From: Bradyrhizobium genosp. SA-3
Lineage (GTDB): Bacteria > Pseudomonadota > Alphaproteobacteria > Rhizobiales > Xanthobacteraceae
Reading direction: 5' to 3'
DNA: 64,000 bases
NCBI RefSeq assembly: GCF_004212635.1
Contig: NZ_PSRT01000033.1
Span: 1-64,000 of the forward strand
The notes beneath the pieces were generated by a model. It was not told where the DNA came from. It did not search any database and saw only the letters and a list, made by a program, of their open reading frames with translations. This document shows, one piece after another, positions 16,882 to 24,431 of this stretch; positions within the stretch are counted from its first letter, which is position 1, and the number at the start of each line of letters is the position of its first letter. A program made the translations under genes and the position numbers.

Positions 16882-17706
16882 GTGGGTATGATCAGGGGCA
16901 GGGCCGTTGCGGGGGCGGTTTTTGGCGCGATGGCGCTGCTTGGTTGCCTGGCGCCCGCCGCCGAGGCCGCGCAATGCGGCAGCTCGCCCGCCGGCTTCGA
17001 GGCCTGGAAGCGCGAATTCGGTGCGGAGGCGCAGGGCAAGGGCATCGGCCCCACCGCGCTGTCGGCCCTGATGCAGGCCAATTATGCCAGCGCAACCATC
17101 GTAGCCGATCGCGGCCAGCGCAGCTTTTCGCTGACACTCGACCAGTTCCTTGCCAAGCGCGGCGCCACCACCATCGTCGCCAAGGGACGGCAGCTCAAGC
17201 AGTCGCAGGCCGCCTTGTTCGCCTCGATCCAGCAGCGCTACGGGGTCCCGCCGGGGCCGCTTATCGCGATCTGGGGCATGGAGACCGGCTTCGGCAGCCA
17301 GCGCGGCAACCAAAACATGCTGTCGTCGATCGCGACCCTTGCCTATGACTGCCGCCGTCCCGAATTCTTCACTGACCAGCTCTATGCCGCCTTGAAGTTG
17401 ATCGACCGCGGCACGCTGTCGGGATCGACCCGCGGCTCCATGCATGGCGAGGTCGGTCAGACCCAGTTCATGCCGAAGAACATCCTGGCCTATGGCACCG
17501 GCAATCTCGACGTGGCTGCCAACGCGCTGAATTCGACGGCGAATTTCCTCAAAGCCCATGGTTGGCGCGCAGGAGCCGGTTACCAGCCCGGCGAGCCGAA
17601 TTTCGCCGCCATCGAGGCCTGGAATGCGGCCGGGGTCTATCAGAAGGCGATCGCGCTGATGGGTCGGCAGATCGACGAAGGAGGAGCGGCGGCGGCCTCG
17701 CGCTAA
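16882..17706 (+). CDS. Lytic murein transglycosylase (MltB-like, SLT_2)
   Basis: A 274-residue secreted peptidoglycan-cleaving enzyme. A signal peptide covers roughly residues 1-29 (ends AAEAA). The catalytic glutamate is in IAIWGMETGFG. The following conserved phrases are GSTRGSMHGEVGQTQFMP and DVAANALNSTANFLKAHGW, typical of the MltB/SLT_2 family. Two starts are possible, GTG 16882 and ATG 16888, and a GGGAGA ribosome site precedes both. It acts in the periplasm on glycan strands, making 1,6-anhydro ends. It stands alone between the monooxygenase and two small unknown genes. Confidence 0.9.
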   Translation: MGMIRGRAVAGAVFGAMALLGCLAPAAEAAQCGSSPAGFEAWKREFGAEAQGKGIGPTALSALMQANYASATIVADRGQRSFSLTLDQFLAKRGATTIVAKGRQLKQSQAALFASIQQRYGVPPGPLIAIWGMETGFGSQRGNQNMLSSIATLAYDCRRPEFFTDQLYAALKLIDRGTLSGSTRGSMHGEVGQTQFMPKNILAYGTGNLDVAANALNSTANFLKAHGWRAGAGYQPGEPNFAAIEAWNAAGVYQKAIALMGRQIDEGGAAAASR

Positions 17707-17816
17707 GTCGTTCAGCAAGGCGTGATGCGCCGGCGCGAGAAAGTTGTTGCCATCGGGAACTGACGGCACGACGTTTGCTTTGATCAGGTTCAGGGGTGGG
17801 CATGAGGAGACTCAAC

Positions 17817-18038
17817 ATGGCAACCCAGATTGTGATGGACCAGACCGGCGATACACGCCACGAGTTTGATCCTGGCAATGCCGAAGCGCTGGCGCGAGCC
17901 GAACGGCGCTTTCGGGAGCTGACCGGAGCCGGCTTCACCGCCGCGCTTCGAACCGGGCCCGGCGAGGTCACCCGTATCAGATCGTTCGACCCGACTGCGG
18001 AGGAAACGCTGTTCTATCCGCGACTGGTCGGCGGTTGA
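17817..18038 (+). CDS. Hypothetical 73-residue protein
   Basis: The ATG at 17817 is chosen for its AGGAGA ribosome site 9 bases upstream; two earlier in-frame starts (17796, 17802) lack one. The peptide has a helical middle (NAEALARAERRFRELTGAGF) and a C-terminal phrase RSFDPTAEETLFYPRLVGG that looks like a conserved binding edge. The next gene starts 12 bases later, so the two are probably one operon. I do not recognise the family. Confidence 0.7.
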   Translation: MATQIVMDQTGDTRHEFDPGNAEALARAERRFRELTGAGFTAALRTGPGEVTRIRSFDPTAEETLFYPRLVGG

Positions 18039-18050
18039 TCTGAGCTGATC

Positions 18051-18473
18051 ATGATTGCGGCAGTTTGGCTCCGCGGCCCGGCGCGTGCGCGTCTGCATGC
18101 GCTGCGCGAACTCTATCGGCGCTTCTTCGGCGAGAACACGCCGGATGCCCGGGGCCGCCGGCTGCTCGCCGAATGGCTCTCGCCCGCTCAACGCGGGCAA
18201 TTCGAACAGCACCGGTATTTCGACGTCGTCGGCTGCGACACCGGCAAGACCTATCGCATTCACTACGGCACCGCAGCCAACGTCCACGAAGTCGACGGTG
18301 AAGGCCGAGCGACGATGGGATGGTGCTTCGTCCCGTCAGGCTTCCTCGTGCCCGGCGACGTGATGCTGGCGCAGAAGATCGCGCTCGAAACCGACGAAAG
18401 GGGCGCGCTTGCGCTCGCCAACCGGTTTCCTGCTGCAACGCATTCCGAGCACTTTTACCGGCGCCCATTCTAG
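18051..18473 (+). CDS. Hypothetical 140-residue protein
   Basis: A soluble protein without signal or membrane segments. It has an Arg-rich helical start, then YFDVVGCDTGKTYRIHYG and GWCFVPSGFLVPGDVMLAQKIALE, suggesting a beta-rich core followed by a helix. It lies 12 bases behind the 73-residue gene. A strong hairpin at 18507-18534 ends the pair. Family and function are not recognised. Confidence 0.75.
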   Translation: MIAAVWLRGPARARLHALRELYRRFFGENTPDARGRRLLAEWLSPAQRGQFEQHRYFDVVGCDTGKTYRIHYGTAANVHEVDGEGRATMGWCFVPSGFLVPGDVMLAQKIALETDERGALALANRFPAATHSEHFYRRPF

Positions 18474-18506
18474 CGCCGGGAGGATGGATTCGAGCCGGCT
18501 ACGAGG

Positions 18507-18534
18507 CTCCACCTCTCCTTCGGGAGAGGTGGAG
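18507..18534. terminator. 12-bp stem with TTCG loop
   Basis: CTCCACCTCTCC-TTCG-GGAGAGGTGGAG is a perfect 12-bp hairpin with a stable tetraloop, 33 bases after the stop at 18473. Its inner stem equals the hairpin at 10900-10922, so both belong to one repeated extragenic family. Confidence 0.65.
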
Positions 18535-18555
18535 CGAACTCGGCAACGATGTCTG

Positions 18556-18648
18556 TCAGAAATGTGTGGTGCGGTAGGCATCCAGCGCATGCGCCGCGAA
18601 GACGCCGATGCTGCAAAGGGCGAGCAGGGCAGAGATCAATTCGATCAT
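18556..18648 (-). CDS. 30-residue single-pass membrane peptide (AHAxDAxR family)
   Basis: The ATG (18648-18646) has a GGGAGGA ribosome site 6-7 bases upstream. The peptide starts MIELISALLALCSIGVFAAH and ends ALDAYRTTHF: one hydrophobic helix, then a short polar tail. The AHAxDAxR ending matches the peptide encoded at 11316-11396. Its start overlaps the stop of a second tiny gene (ATGA), so both are translated together. Function is unknown. Confidence 0.65.
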   Translation of the reverse strand: MIELISALLALCSIGVFAAHALDAYRTTHF

Positions 18649-18728
18649 AACACGTCCTCCCGCAGCGGCTGGGCGACGAGATTCTGGCAGCATGAATATT
18701 CGTAGATCAGGTCGAGGAGGAATTGCAT
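18645..18728 (-). CDS. 27-residue leader-like peptide, first gene of a two-gene micro-operon
   Basis: The frame ATG at 18728 encodes MQFLLDLIYEYSCCQNLVAQ followed by PLREDVL and ends in TGA that overlaps the ATG of the 30-residue membrane peptide. It has a CC pair and mixed polar-hydrophobic composition. The ribosome site is weak (GGGACGG). The four-base overlap with a neighbour that has its own strong ribosome site supports it, but it could also be only a leader. Confidence 0.45.
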   Translation of the reverse strand: MQFLLDLIYEYSCCQNLVAQPLREDVL

Positions 18729-19019
18729 GGTGGCCGTCCCTGTATTTATTTTGACAACCACTTAACCGGCCATCTGTTTCAGGCGTGTTTCGTCGCATCG
18801 GGAAAGGGGTTTCGCCGGGAACCCCGTGGCCTGTTTTGTGCGCCGGGGACCCGCTACCCTCGCCGTACGCCTCCGGCGGACGTGGCATCATGTTGCGAAG
18901 CAAAATCATGGCGCCGGTCGCCGGCTCCGCGGCCGGCGTGATCGCCTTTCATCGCGTCAACGAGACGGTCTTTCGCAAGACCGTGCTCGTGTGTTGCTGC
19001 TCTCGAGGATTTCCCTGAT
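18729..19019. other. Intergenic region before the efflux gene end
   Basis: About 290 bases with no recognised gene. It holds the hairpin at 18961-18989 and possible promoter sequence for the micro-operon on the minus strand. Confidence 0.4.
18961..18989 (-). terminator. Hairpin downstream of the RND permease gene
   Basis: ACGGTCTT-TCGC-AAGACCGT is a perfect 8-bp stem, flanked by CGAG/CTCG that can extend it past one unpaired base. It lies 31 bases beyond the stop of the minus-strand permease gene. On that strand the loop reads GCGA, a stable tetraloop. No T-run is present. Confidence 0.5.
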
Positions 19020-22000
19020 CTAGTGACCCACCGTCTGGACCGGCGCCGCGCTGGTGTCGCTGCCGTGATGCGTCAGCGGCTTCATGCCGGTGACGGTTCG
19101 CAGCAGCACATAGAACACCGGCGTCAGGAACAGGCCGAACACGGTGACGCCGATCATGCCGGAGAATACCGCAACGCCCATGGCCCGCCGCATCTCCGAG
19201 CCTGCGCCGGTCGAGAGCACCAGCGGCAGCACGCCCATGATGAACGCCATCGATGTCATCAGGATCGGACGCAGCCGCAGCCGGCTGGCCTCGATCGCGG
19301 CGCGGATCGGCGTACGGCCTGCGAATTCGAGCTCGCGCGCGAATTCGACGATCAGGATCGCGTTCTTGGCGGAGAGGCCGACGAGCACGATCAAGCCGAT
19401 CTGGGTGAAGACGTTGTTGTCGCCCTTGGAGATCCAGACGCCGAACATCGCTGCCAAGAGGCCCATCGGCACGATCATGATGATCGAGAGCGGCAAAGTC
19501 AGGCTCTCATAGAGGGCGGCCAGCACCAGGAACACCAGCAGGATCGCCAGCGGGAACACCCAGATGCCGGAATTGCCGGCGATGAACTCCTGATAGGTCA
19601 GGTCGGTCCATTCGAAGGCAAAGCCCGGCGGCAGCACTTCCGCCGCGATCCGCGTCGCCGCTTCCTGCGCCTGGCCCGATGAAAAACCAGGCGCAGCCGC
19701 CGCGTTGATGTCGGAGGACAGGAAGCCGTTGTAGCGGATCGCGCGCTCCGGCCCCGCGCTCTGGCGGATCTTGAGCAGCGCCGACAACGGCACCATATCG
19801 CCCGAGGACGAGCGCACCTTCAACTGCCTGATGTCGTCGGCGCGCGCGCGGAACGGCGCATCAGCCTGCACGCGGACGGAATAGGTGCGGCCAAACTTGT
19901 TGAAGTCGTTGACGTAGTAGGATCCCAGGTAAATCTGGAGCGTGTTGAATACCTCCGTCACGGGCACGCCCAATTGGAGCGCCTTGGTGCGGTCGATATC
20001 GGCGAACAGCTGGGGCACGTTGACCTGGAAGCTCGAGAACACGCCGGCGATCTCCGGGGCCTTCTGCATCGCCGCCATGAACGCCTTGGTCGCCTCGTTC
20101 AGCGCCTCATAGCCGAGACCGGCGCGGTCCTCGATTTGCAGCTTGAAGCCGCCGATGGTGCCGAGACCGTTGACCGGCGGCGGCGGGAACATGGCGATGA
20201 AGGCTTCCTGGATCCCGGCATATTTCTTGTTCAGCTCGGCAGCGATCGCGGGGCCGCTGAGCGAGGGATTCTTGCGCTCGTCGAACGGCTTGAGCGTCGA
20301 GAACACGATGCCGGCGTTGGAGGAGTTGGTGAAGCCGGAGATCGACAGGCCCGGGAAGGCGACCGAGCTCTCGACGCCGGGCTGGGTCAGCGCGATGTCG
20401 CTCATCTTGCGGATCACCTCTTCGGTGCGGTCGAGCGTTGCACCATCGGGCAGGCGGGCGAAGCCGACCAGATATTGCTTGTCCTGGCCCGGCACGAAGC
20501 CGCTCGGCACCTGCTGAAACAGGAAGGCGGTGAGGCCGACCAGGACGACGTAGAGACCCATCACCGCGGCCTTGCCCGAAATCACCTTGGTGACGGTGCC
20601 GCTGTAACTCTCCGACGAGTAGGTGAACGCCCGATTGAAGCGGCGGAAGAACCAGCCAAGGCTCTTCTCCATGATGATCGTCAGCCTGTCCTTCGGCTCG
20701 TTGTGACCCTTGAGCAGCAGCGCCGACAAAGCCGGCGACAGCGTCAGCGAGTTGACGGCGGAGATCACCGTCGAGATCGCGATTGTCAGCGCGAACTGCT
20801 TGTAGAACTGGCCGGTGAGGCCGGAGATGAAGGCGAGGGGGACGAACACCGCGATCAGCACCATCGCGATCGCGATGATCGGGCCAGAGACCTCGCGCAT
20901 CGCCTGATAAGTGGCATCGCGCGGCGACAGCCCGGCCTCGATGTTGCGCTCGACGTTCTCGACCACGACGATGGCGTCGTCGACGACGATGCCGATCGCG
21001 AGCACGAGACCGAACAGGCTGAGCGCGTTGATGGAGAAGCCGAACACGTGCATCACGGCGAACGTGCCGACGATCGAGACCGGCACGGCCAAAAGCGGAA
21101 TGATCGAGGCCCGCCAGGTCTGGAGGAACAGGATCACGACCAGCACCACCAGCGCGATCGCTTCCAGCAGCGTGTGGATGACCGCCTCGATCGAGGAGCG
21201 CACGAACTGGGTGGGGTCGTAGACGATCTGGTAGGACACGCCCTCCGGCATGTTCTTCTTGATCTCGGCCATGGTGGCGCGGACGTGGTCGGAGATCTGC
21301 AGCGCGTTGGAGCCCGGCGCCTGGAAGATCGGGATCGCCACCGCCTGCTTGTTGTCGAGCAGCGAGCGCAGGCCGTATTCGGAGGCGCCCAGCTCGATGC
21401 GCGCGACGTCGCGCAACCGCACCACTTCACCGCGCGCGCCGGTCTTGACCACGATGTCGCCGAACTGCTCCTCGTTCGCGAGCCGCCCCTCCGCATTGAC
21501 GGAGAGTTGCAGGTCGATACCCCTGACGTTCGGAGAGGAGCCGACCACGCCGGCGGCGGCCTCAACGTTCTGCGCCTGGATCGCTTTCACGATATCGCTT
21601 GCGGTCAGGCCGTGCTCGGCTGCCTTCTGCGGATCGACCCAGACCCGCATCGAATAGTCACCGGCACCGTAGAGCTGGACATCGCCGACGCCGTCGATCC
21701 GCGCGAGGCGATCCTTGACGTTGAGCACGGCGTAGTTGCGCAAATACGTCATGTCGTAGCGGCCGTTCGGCGACAAGAGGTGCACGACCATGGTGAGGTC
21801 GGGCGACGATTTCTTGGTGATGATGCCGAGCTGCCGCACCACGGCGGGCAGGCGCGGCTCGGCCTGCTGCACCCGGTTCTGCACCAGCTGCGTCGCCTTG
21901 TCGGGGTCGGTGCCGAGGCGGAACGTCACCGTCAGCGTCATCGCGCCGTCGGTGGTCGCCTGGCTCGACATGTAGAGCATGTTCTCGACGCCGTTGATCT

Positions 22001-22208
22001 GCTCCTCGATCGGCGTCGCCACCGTCTCCGCGATCACCTTGGGATTGGCGCCGGGATAGGTCGCGCGCACCACGACGGACGGCGGCACGACGTCGGGATA
22101 TTCCGAGATCGGCATCGCGAACAGCGAGATCAGGCCGGCCAGGAAGATCAGGACCGACAGCACGCCGGCAAAAATCGGACGATCGATGAAGAACTTTGAG
22201 AGATTCAT
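19020..22208 (-). CDS. RND multidrug efflux permease (HAE1/AcrB type)
   Basis: A 1,062-residue inner-membrane pump, close to the usual 1,040-1,050. It starts MNLSKFFIDRPIFAGVLSVL, the standard first helix, so the ATG at 22208 is preferred over the upstream one. Motifs include GGxANPKVIAETVATPIEEQ-type porter sequence near residue 60, the proton-relay region LVLAIGIVVDDAIVVVENVER, and the second-half GLSAKNAILIVEFA. These proteins export drugs or other hydrophobic compounds by proton exchange as trimers. The adaptor gene lies upstream on the same strand, separated by a palindromic repeat. A TetR gene is divergent from the adaptor. No outer-membrane factor gene is next to it. Confidence 0.95.
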   Translation of the reverse strand: MNLSKFFIDRPIFAGVLSVLIFLAGLISLFAMPISEYPDVVPPSVVVRATYPGANPKVIAETVATPIEEQINGVENMLYMSSQATTDGAMTLTVTFRLGTDPDKATQLVQNRVQQAEPRLPAVVRQLGIITKKSSPDLTMVVHLLSPNGRYDMTYLRNYAVLNVKDRLARIDGVGDVQLYGAGDYSMRVWVDPQKAAEHGLTASDIVKAIQAQNVEAAAGVVGSSPNVRGIDLQLSVNAEGRLANEEQFGDIVVKTGARGEVVRLRDVARIELGASEYGLRSLLDNKQAVAIPIFQAPGSNALQISDHVRATMAEIKKNMPEGVSYQIVYDPTQFVRSSIEAVIHTLLEAIALVVLVVILFLQTWRASIIPLLAVPVSIVGTFAVMHVFGFSINALSLFGLVLAIGIVVDDAIVVVENVERNIEAGLSPRDATYQAMREVSGPIIAIAMVLIAVFVPLAFISGLTGQFYKQFALTIAISTVISAVNSLTLSPALSALLLKGHNEPKDRLTIIMEKSLGWFFRRFNRAFTYSSESYSGTVTKVISGKAAVMGLYVVLVGLTAFLFQQVPSGFVPGQDKQYLVGFARLPDGATLDRTEEVIRKMSDIALTQPGVESSVAFPGLSISGFTNSSNAGIVFSTLKPFDERKNPSLSGPAIAAELNKKYAGIQEAFIAMFPPPPVNGLGTIGGFKLQIEDRAGLGYEALNEATKAFMAAMQKAPEIAGVFSSFQVNVPQLFADIDRTKALQLGVPVTEVFNTLQIYLGSYYVNDFNKFGRTYSVRVQADAPFRARADDIRQLKVRSSSGDMVPLSALLKIRQSAGPERAIRYNGFLSSDINAAAAPGFSSGQAQEAATRIAAEVLPPGFAFEWTDLTYQEFIAGNSGIWVFPLAILLVFLVLAALYESLTLPLSIIMIVPMGLLAAMFGVWISKGDNNVFTQIGLIVLVGLSAKNAILIVEFARELEFAGRTPIRAAIEASRLRLRPILMTSMAFIMGVLPLVLSTGAGSEMRRAMGVAVFSGMIGVTVFGLFLTPVFYVLLRTVTGMKPLTHHGSDTSAAPVQTVGH

Positions 22209-22253
22209 GGCTTTGCCCCTGGGCAATGTCTTGGTCGTCTCCACGCAGCTCCG

Positions 22254-22363
22254 CCGTCATTCCGGGGCGCGCGAAGCGCGAACCCGGAATCCAGAGGTGA
22301 AGTGATGGGAGTTTCGTAAGCTCGAGATCCCGGGTTCGCGCTACGCGCGCCCCGGGATGACGG
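22254..22363. repeat. Long imperfect palindromic repeat element between adaptor and permease
   Basis: The arms at 22254-22291 and 22326-22363 (38 bases each) are inverted copies of each other with a few mismatches. Each begins or ends with CCGTCAT and contains CGGGGCGCGCG and GCGCGAACCCGG. The loop is 34 bases. The whole can fold into a long hairpin in the operon. The pattern is that of the abundant palindromic intergenic repeats of Bradyrhizobium genomes. Confidence 0.8.
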
Positions 22364-22369
22364 AAAACA

Positions 22370-23614
22370 CTAGCGTTGCACCACGTCCTGATTGCTGTGG
22401 TTGGATGCTGCTTGCTGCCCTCGCGCGCCCATCGCCGCCACCTCGGTCTTGAGGAGGGCGCCGGGACGCACGCGCTGCAATCCATTGACCACGATGCGGT
22501 CGCCGGAGTTCAGGCCCGAGGTGACGATGCGCAGCCCATCGACGGCGCCGCCGAGCGTGACCGGCCGGTAGACGGCGCGGCTGTCGTCACCGACCGCCAT
22601 CACGAACTTCTTGTCCTGGTCGGTGCCGATCGCGCGCTCGTCGATCATCACCAGCGTCTGCTGCTTCGGTTGCCCCATGCGCACGCGGGCGAACTGGCCG
22701 GGGATGAGACGCCCGTCCTCGTTGCGGAAGACCGCGCGAACGCGGATGGTGCCGCTCTGGCCGTTGACCTGGTTGTCGATCAATTGGATGTGGCCTTTCG
22801 CCGAGAGGCCGCCGGAGGTCGCCATCTCCACGGGGATCTGGTCGAGCTTGCCGCGCTGGCCGGAGCCATCTGCAATGGAATTCAGCGCGCGCAGCACGAC
22901 CTCTTCGTCCGCATCGAACGAGGCGTAGATCGGATTGACCGAGACCAGCGAGGTCAGCACCGGGGATGCTGTGCCGGCGGCAACGAGATTGCCGACGGTG
23001 ACCTCGATCTTGCCGACGCGACCGTCCACGGGCGCGCGCACCTCGGTGTAGTCGAGATTGAGCTTTGCGGTCTGGAGCGTTGCCTCGGCCGCCTTCACGT
23101 TGGCGATCGCCTCACGATTGGCATTCTCGCGCTGGTCGAAATCGCGCCGCGTCACCACGGCGTTGCCGACCAGCTGCGCGCCGCGCTCGAGCTCGCTCTG
23201 GGTGAAGACGACGCGCGCCTTGGCGGCTTCGAGCTGGGCGTTGGCCTTGTCGACCTCGGCCGCGTAGGGCGCGGGATCAATCTTGAACAGCACGTCGCCG
23301 GCCTTCACCAGCGCACCTTCCGTGAAATTGGTCGACAAGATCGCTCCTGCCACGCGGGGGCGCAGCTCGACACGGTTGATGGCCTCGAGCCGGCCGGAGA
23401 AATCGTCCCACAGCACGGTCTGCCGTGGCTCGATCATCGCGACGGTGACGGAAACGGCTTGCTCGGCCGCGGCAGCCGGTGCGGTCGCTTGCGCCGCGTG
23501 AAAGTAGCGGCCGGTCGCGATCGAGCCGGCTACGGCGAGGGCGCCCACGATGGCGACACCACCGAGAAGGCGGCGAAAACGGCCGGTGCGGGCGGTATTT
23601 TGGGAGGGGGGCAT
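22370..23614 (-). CDS. RND efflux periplasmic adaptor (membrane fusion protein)
   Basis: A 414-residue adaptor that links the permease to an outer-membrane channel. It has an N-terminal membrane anchor (LLGGVAIVGALAVAGSIA), then the first lipoyl half VELRPRVAGAIL and GDVLFKIDPAPYAAEVDKA. A helical hairpin around residues 115-165 follows, then the second lipoyl half YTEVRAPVDGRVGKIEVTVG and the beta-barrel. The C terminus ends after VVVNGLQRVRPGALL. The coding start at 23614 is supported by the arrangement of the anchor. Directly upstream is the operator at 23631-23646 and the divergent TetR gene, so expression is probably repressed by it. Confidence 0.93.
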   Translation of the reverse strand: MPPSQNTARTGRFRRLLGGVAIVGALAVAGSIATGRYFHAAQATAPAAAAEQAVSVTVAMIEPRQTVLWDDFSGRLEAINRVELRPRVAGAILSTNFTEGALVKAGDVLFKIDPAPYAAEVDKANAQLEAAKARVVFTQSELERGAQLVGNAVVTRRDFDQRENANREAIANVKAAEATLQTAKLNLDYTEVRAPVDGRVGKIEVTVGNLVAAGTASPVLTSLVSVNPIYASFDADEEVVLRALNSIADGSGQRGKLDQIPVEMATSGGLSAKGHIQLIDNQVNGQSGTIRVRAVFRNEDGRLIPGQFARVRMGQPKQQTLVMIDERAIGTDQDKKFVMAVGDDSRAVYRPVTLGGAVDGLRIVTSGLNSGDRIVVNGLQRVRPGALLKTEVAAMGARGQQAASNHSNQDVVQR

Positions 23615-23630
23615 TTGCGCGCTCCAGATA

Positions 23631-23646
23631 TGTAGTGTTCACTACA
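23631..23646. promoter_or_regulatory. Palindromic operator between efflux operon and TetR gene
   Basis: TGTAGTG-TT-CACTACA is a perfect 7-bp inverted repeat, 17 bases before the adaptor start. Its position between the divergent efflux operon and TetR gene is that of a repressor site controlling both. Confidence 0.75.
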
Positions 23647-23816
23647 GATGTGGAGCTGGATATCGCAGCGCAAGATACTTATGTACCGTTCGCTAAGAAA
23701 ATTGTAGCTGCATACCGCAAGAATTGGAAGACGGCAGAGAAAATAAAGCTAGAACAAATAGATAGGATTTGGCGTTAAGCTTCCAGCAGAACGCGAATTC
23801 GGTAGGAGAGAGGCAC

Positions 23817-24422
23817 ATGGGCATGGGACGCCCCCGCGAATTCGACGCCGAGGTGGCGTTGGATCAGGCGATGGAAGTGTTTTGGCGCCATGGCTATGAG
23901 GGCGCGACCATTGCCCAGCTCACCGAGGCCATGGGCATCAATCCCCCCAGTCTCTACGCCTGCTTCGGCAACAAGGAAGGCCTGCTGAAGGCCGCGCTAG
24001 ACCGCTACACCAAGCTGCGCGGCGTCTGGATGGACGAGGTGGTCGCAGCCCCGACCGCCCGCGCCGTCGCCGAGCGGATGCTGATGGGCATCGCCGACAA
24101 GCAGACCGATCCGGCCAATCCGCCCGGCTGCCTGCTGGTGCAAGGCGGCATCGCCTGCGGCACCGGCTCCGAGAACGTCCCGTTCGAGCTCGCCGCCCGC
24201 CGTGCCCAGAACGAGGACCAGCTCCGCGACCGCTTTGTGCGTGCCAAGGCCGAAGGCGATCTGAAGGAGGGCGCCGATCCTGCCGCGCTCGCGCGCTACG
24301 TCTCCGCCGTCGCAGTCGGCATGGGCGTGATGGCGTCCTCAGGCGCGGACCGCGAAGCGCTGCGGCAGGTGGCGAACGTCGCCGTGCAGGCGGTCGAGGC
24401 GCAGTCGGCCGACAAAACGTAA
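23817..24422 (+). CDS. TetR-family regulator of the efflux operon
   Basis: A 201-residue repressor. The HTH (about residues 8-55) shows EVALDQAMEVFWRHGYEGAT, AQLTEAMGINPPSLYACFGN and KEGLL, all canonical. I start it at ATG 23817, which has an AGGAGAG ribosome site and opens MGMGRPREFD, a usual start for this subgroup. The frame upstream to 23769 has no family sequence. The C-terminal region includes the phrase NPPGCLLVQGGIACG, typical of the branch that regulates RND pumps and oxidoreductases. Divergent to the adaptor, with the palindrome in between. Drug- or solvent-responsive repression is inferred. Confidence 0.9.
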   Translation: MGMGRPREFDAEVALDQAMEVFWRHGYEGATIAQLTEAMGINPPSLYACFGNKEGLLKAALDRYTKLRGVWMDEVVAAPTARAVAERMLMGIADKQTDPANPPGCLLVQGGIACGTGSENVPFELAARRAQNEDQLRDRFVRAKAEGDLKEGADPAALARYVSAVAVGMGVMASSGADREALRQVANVAVQAVEAQSADKT

Positions 24423-24431
24423 CGGCCTTTG

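Noticed and set aside
19974..22199. A 741-residue open frame on the plus strand
   Set aside because: It lies fully antisense to the RND permease, is extremely rich in Arg, His and Asp, and has no family features. It is a frame shadow of GC-rich coding DNA.
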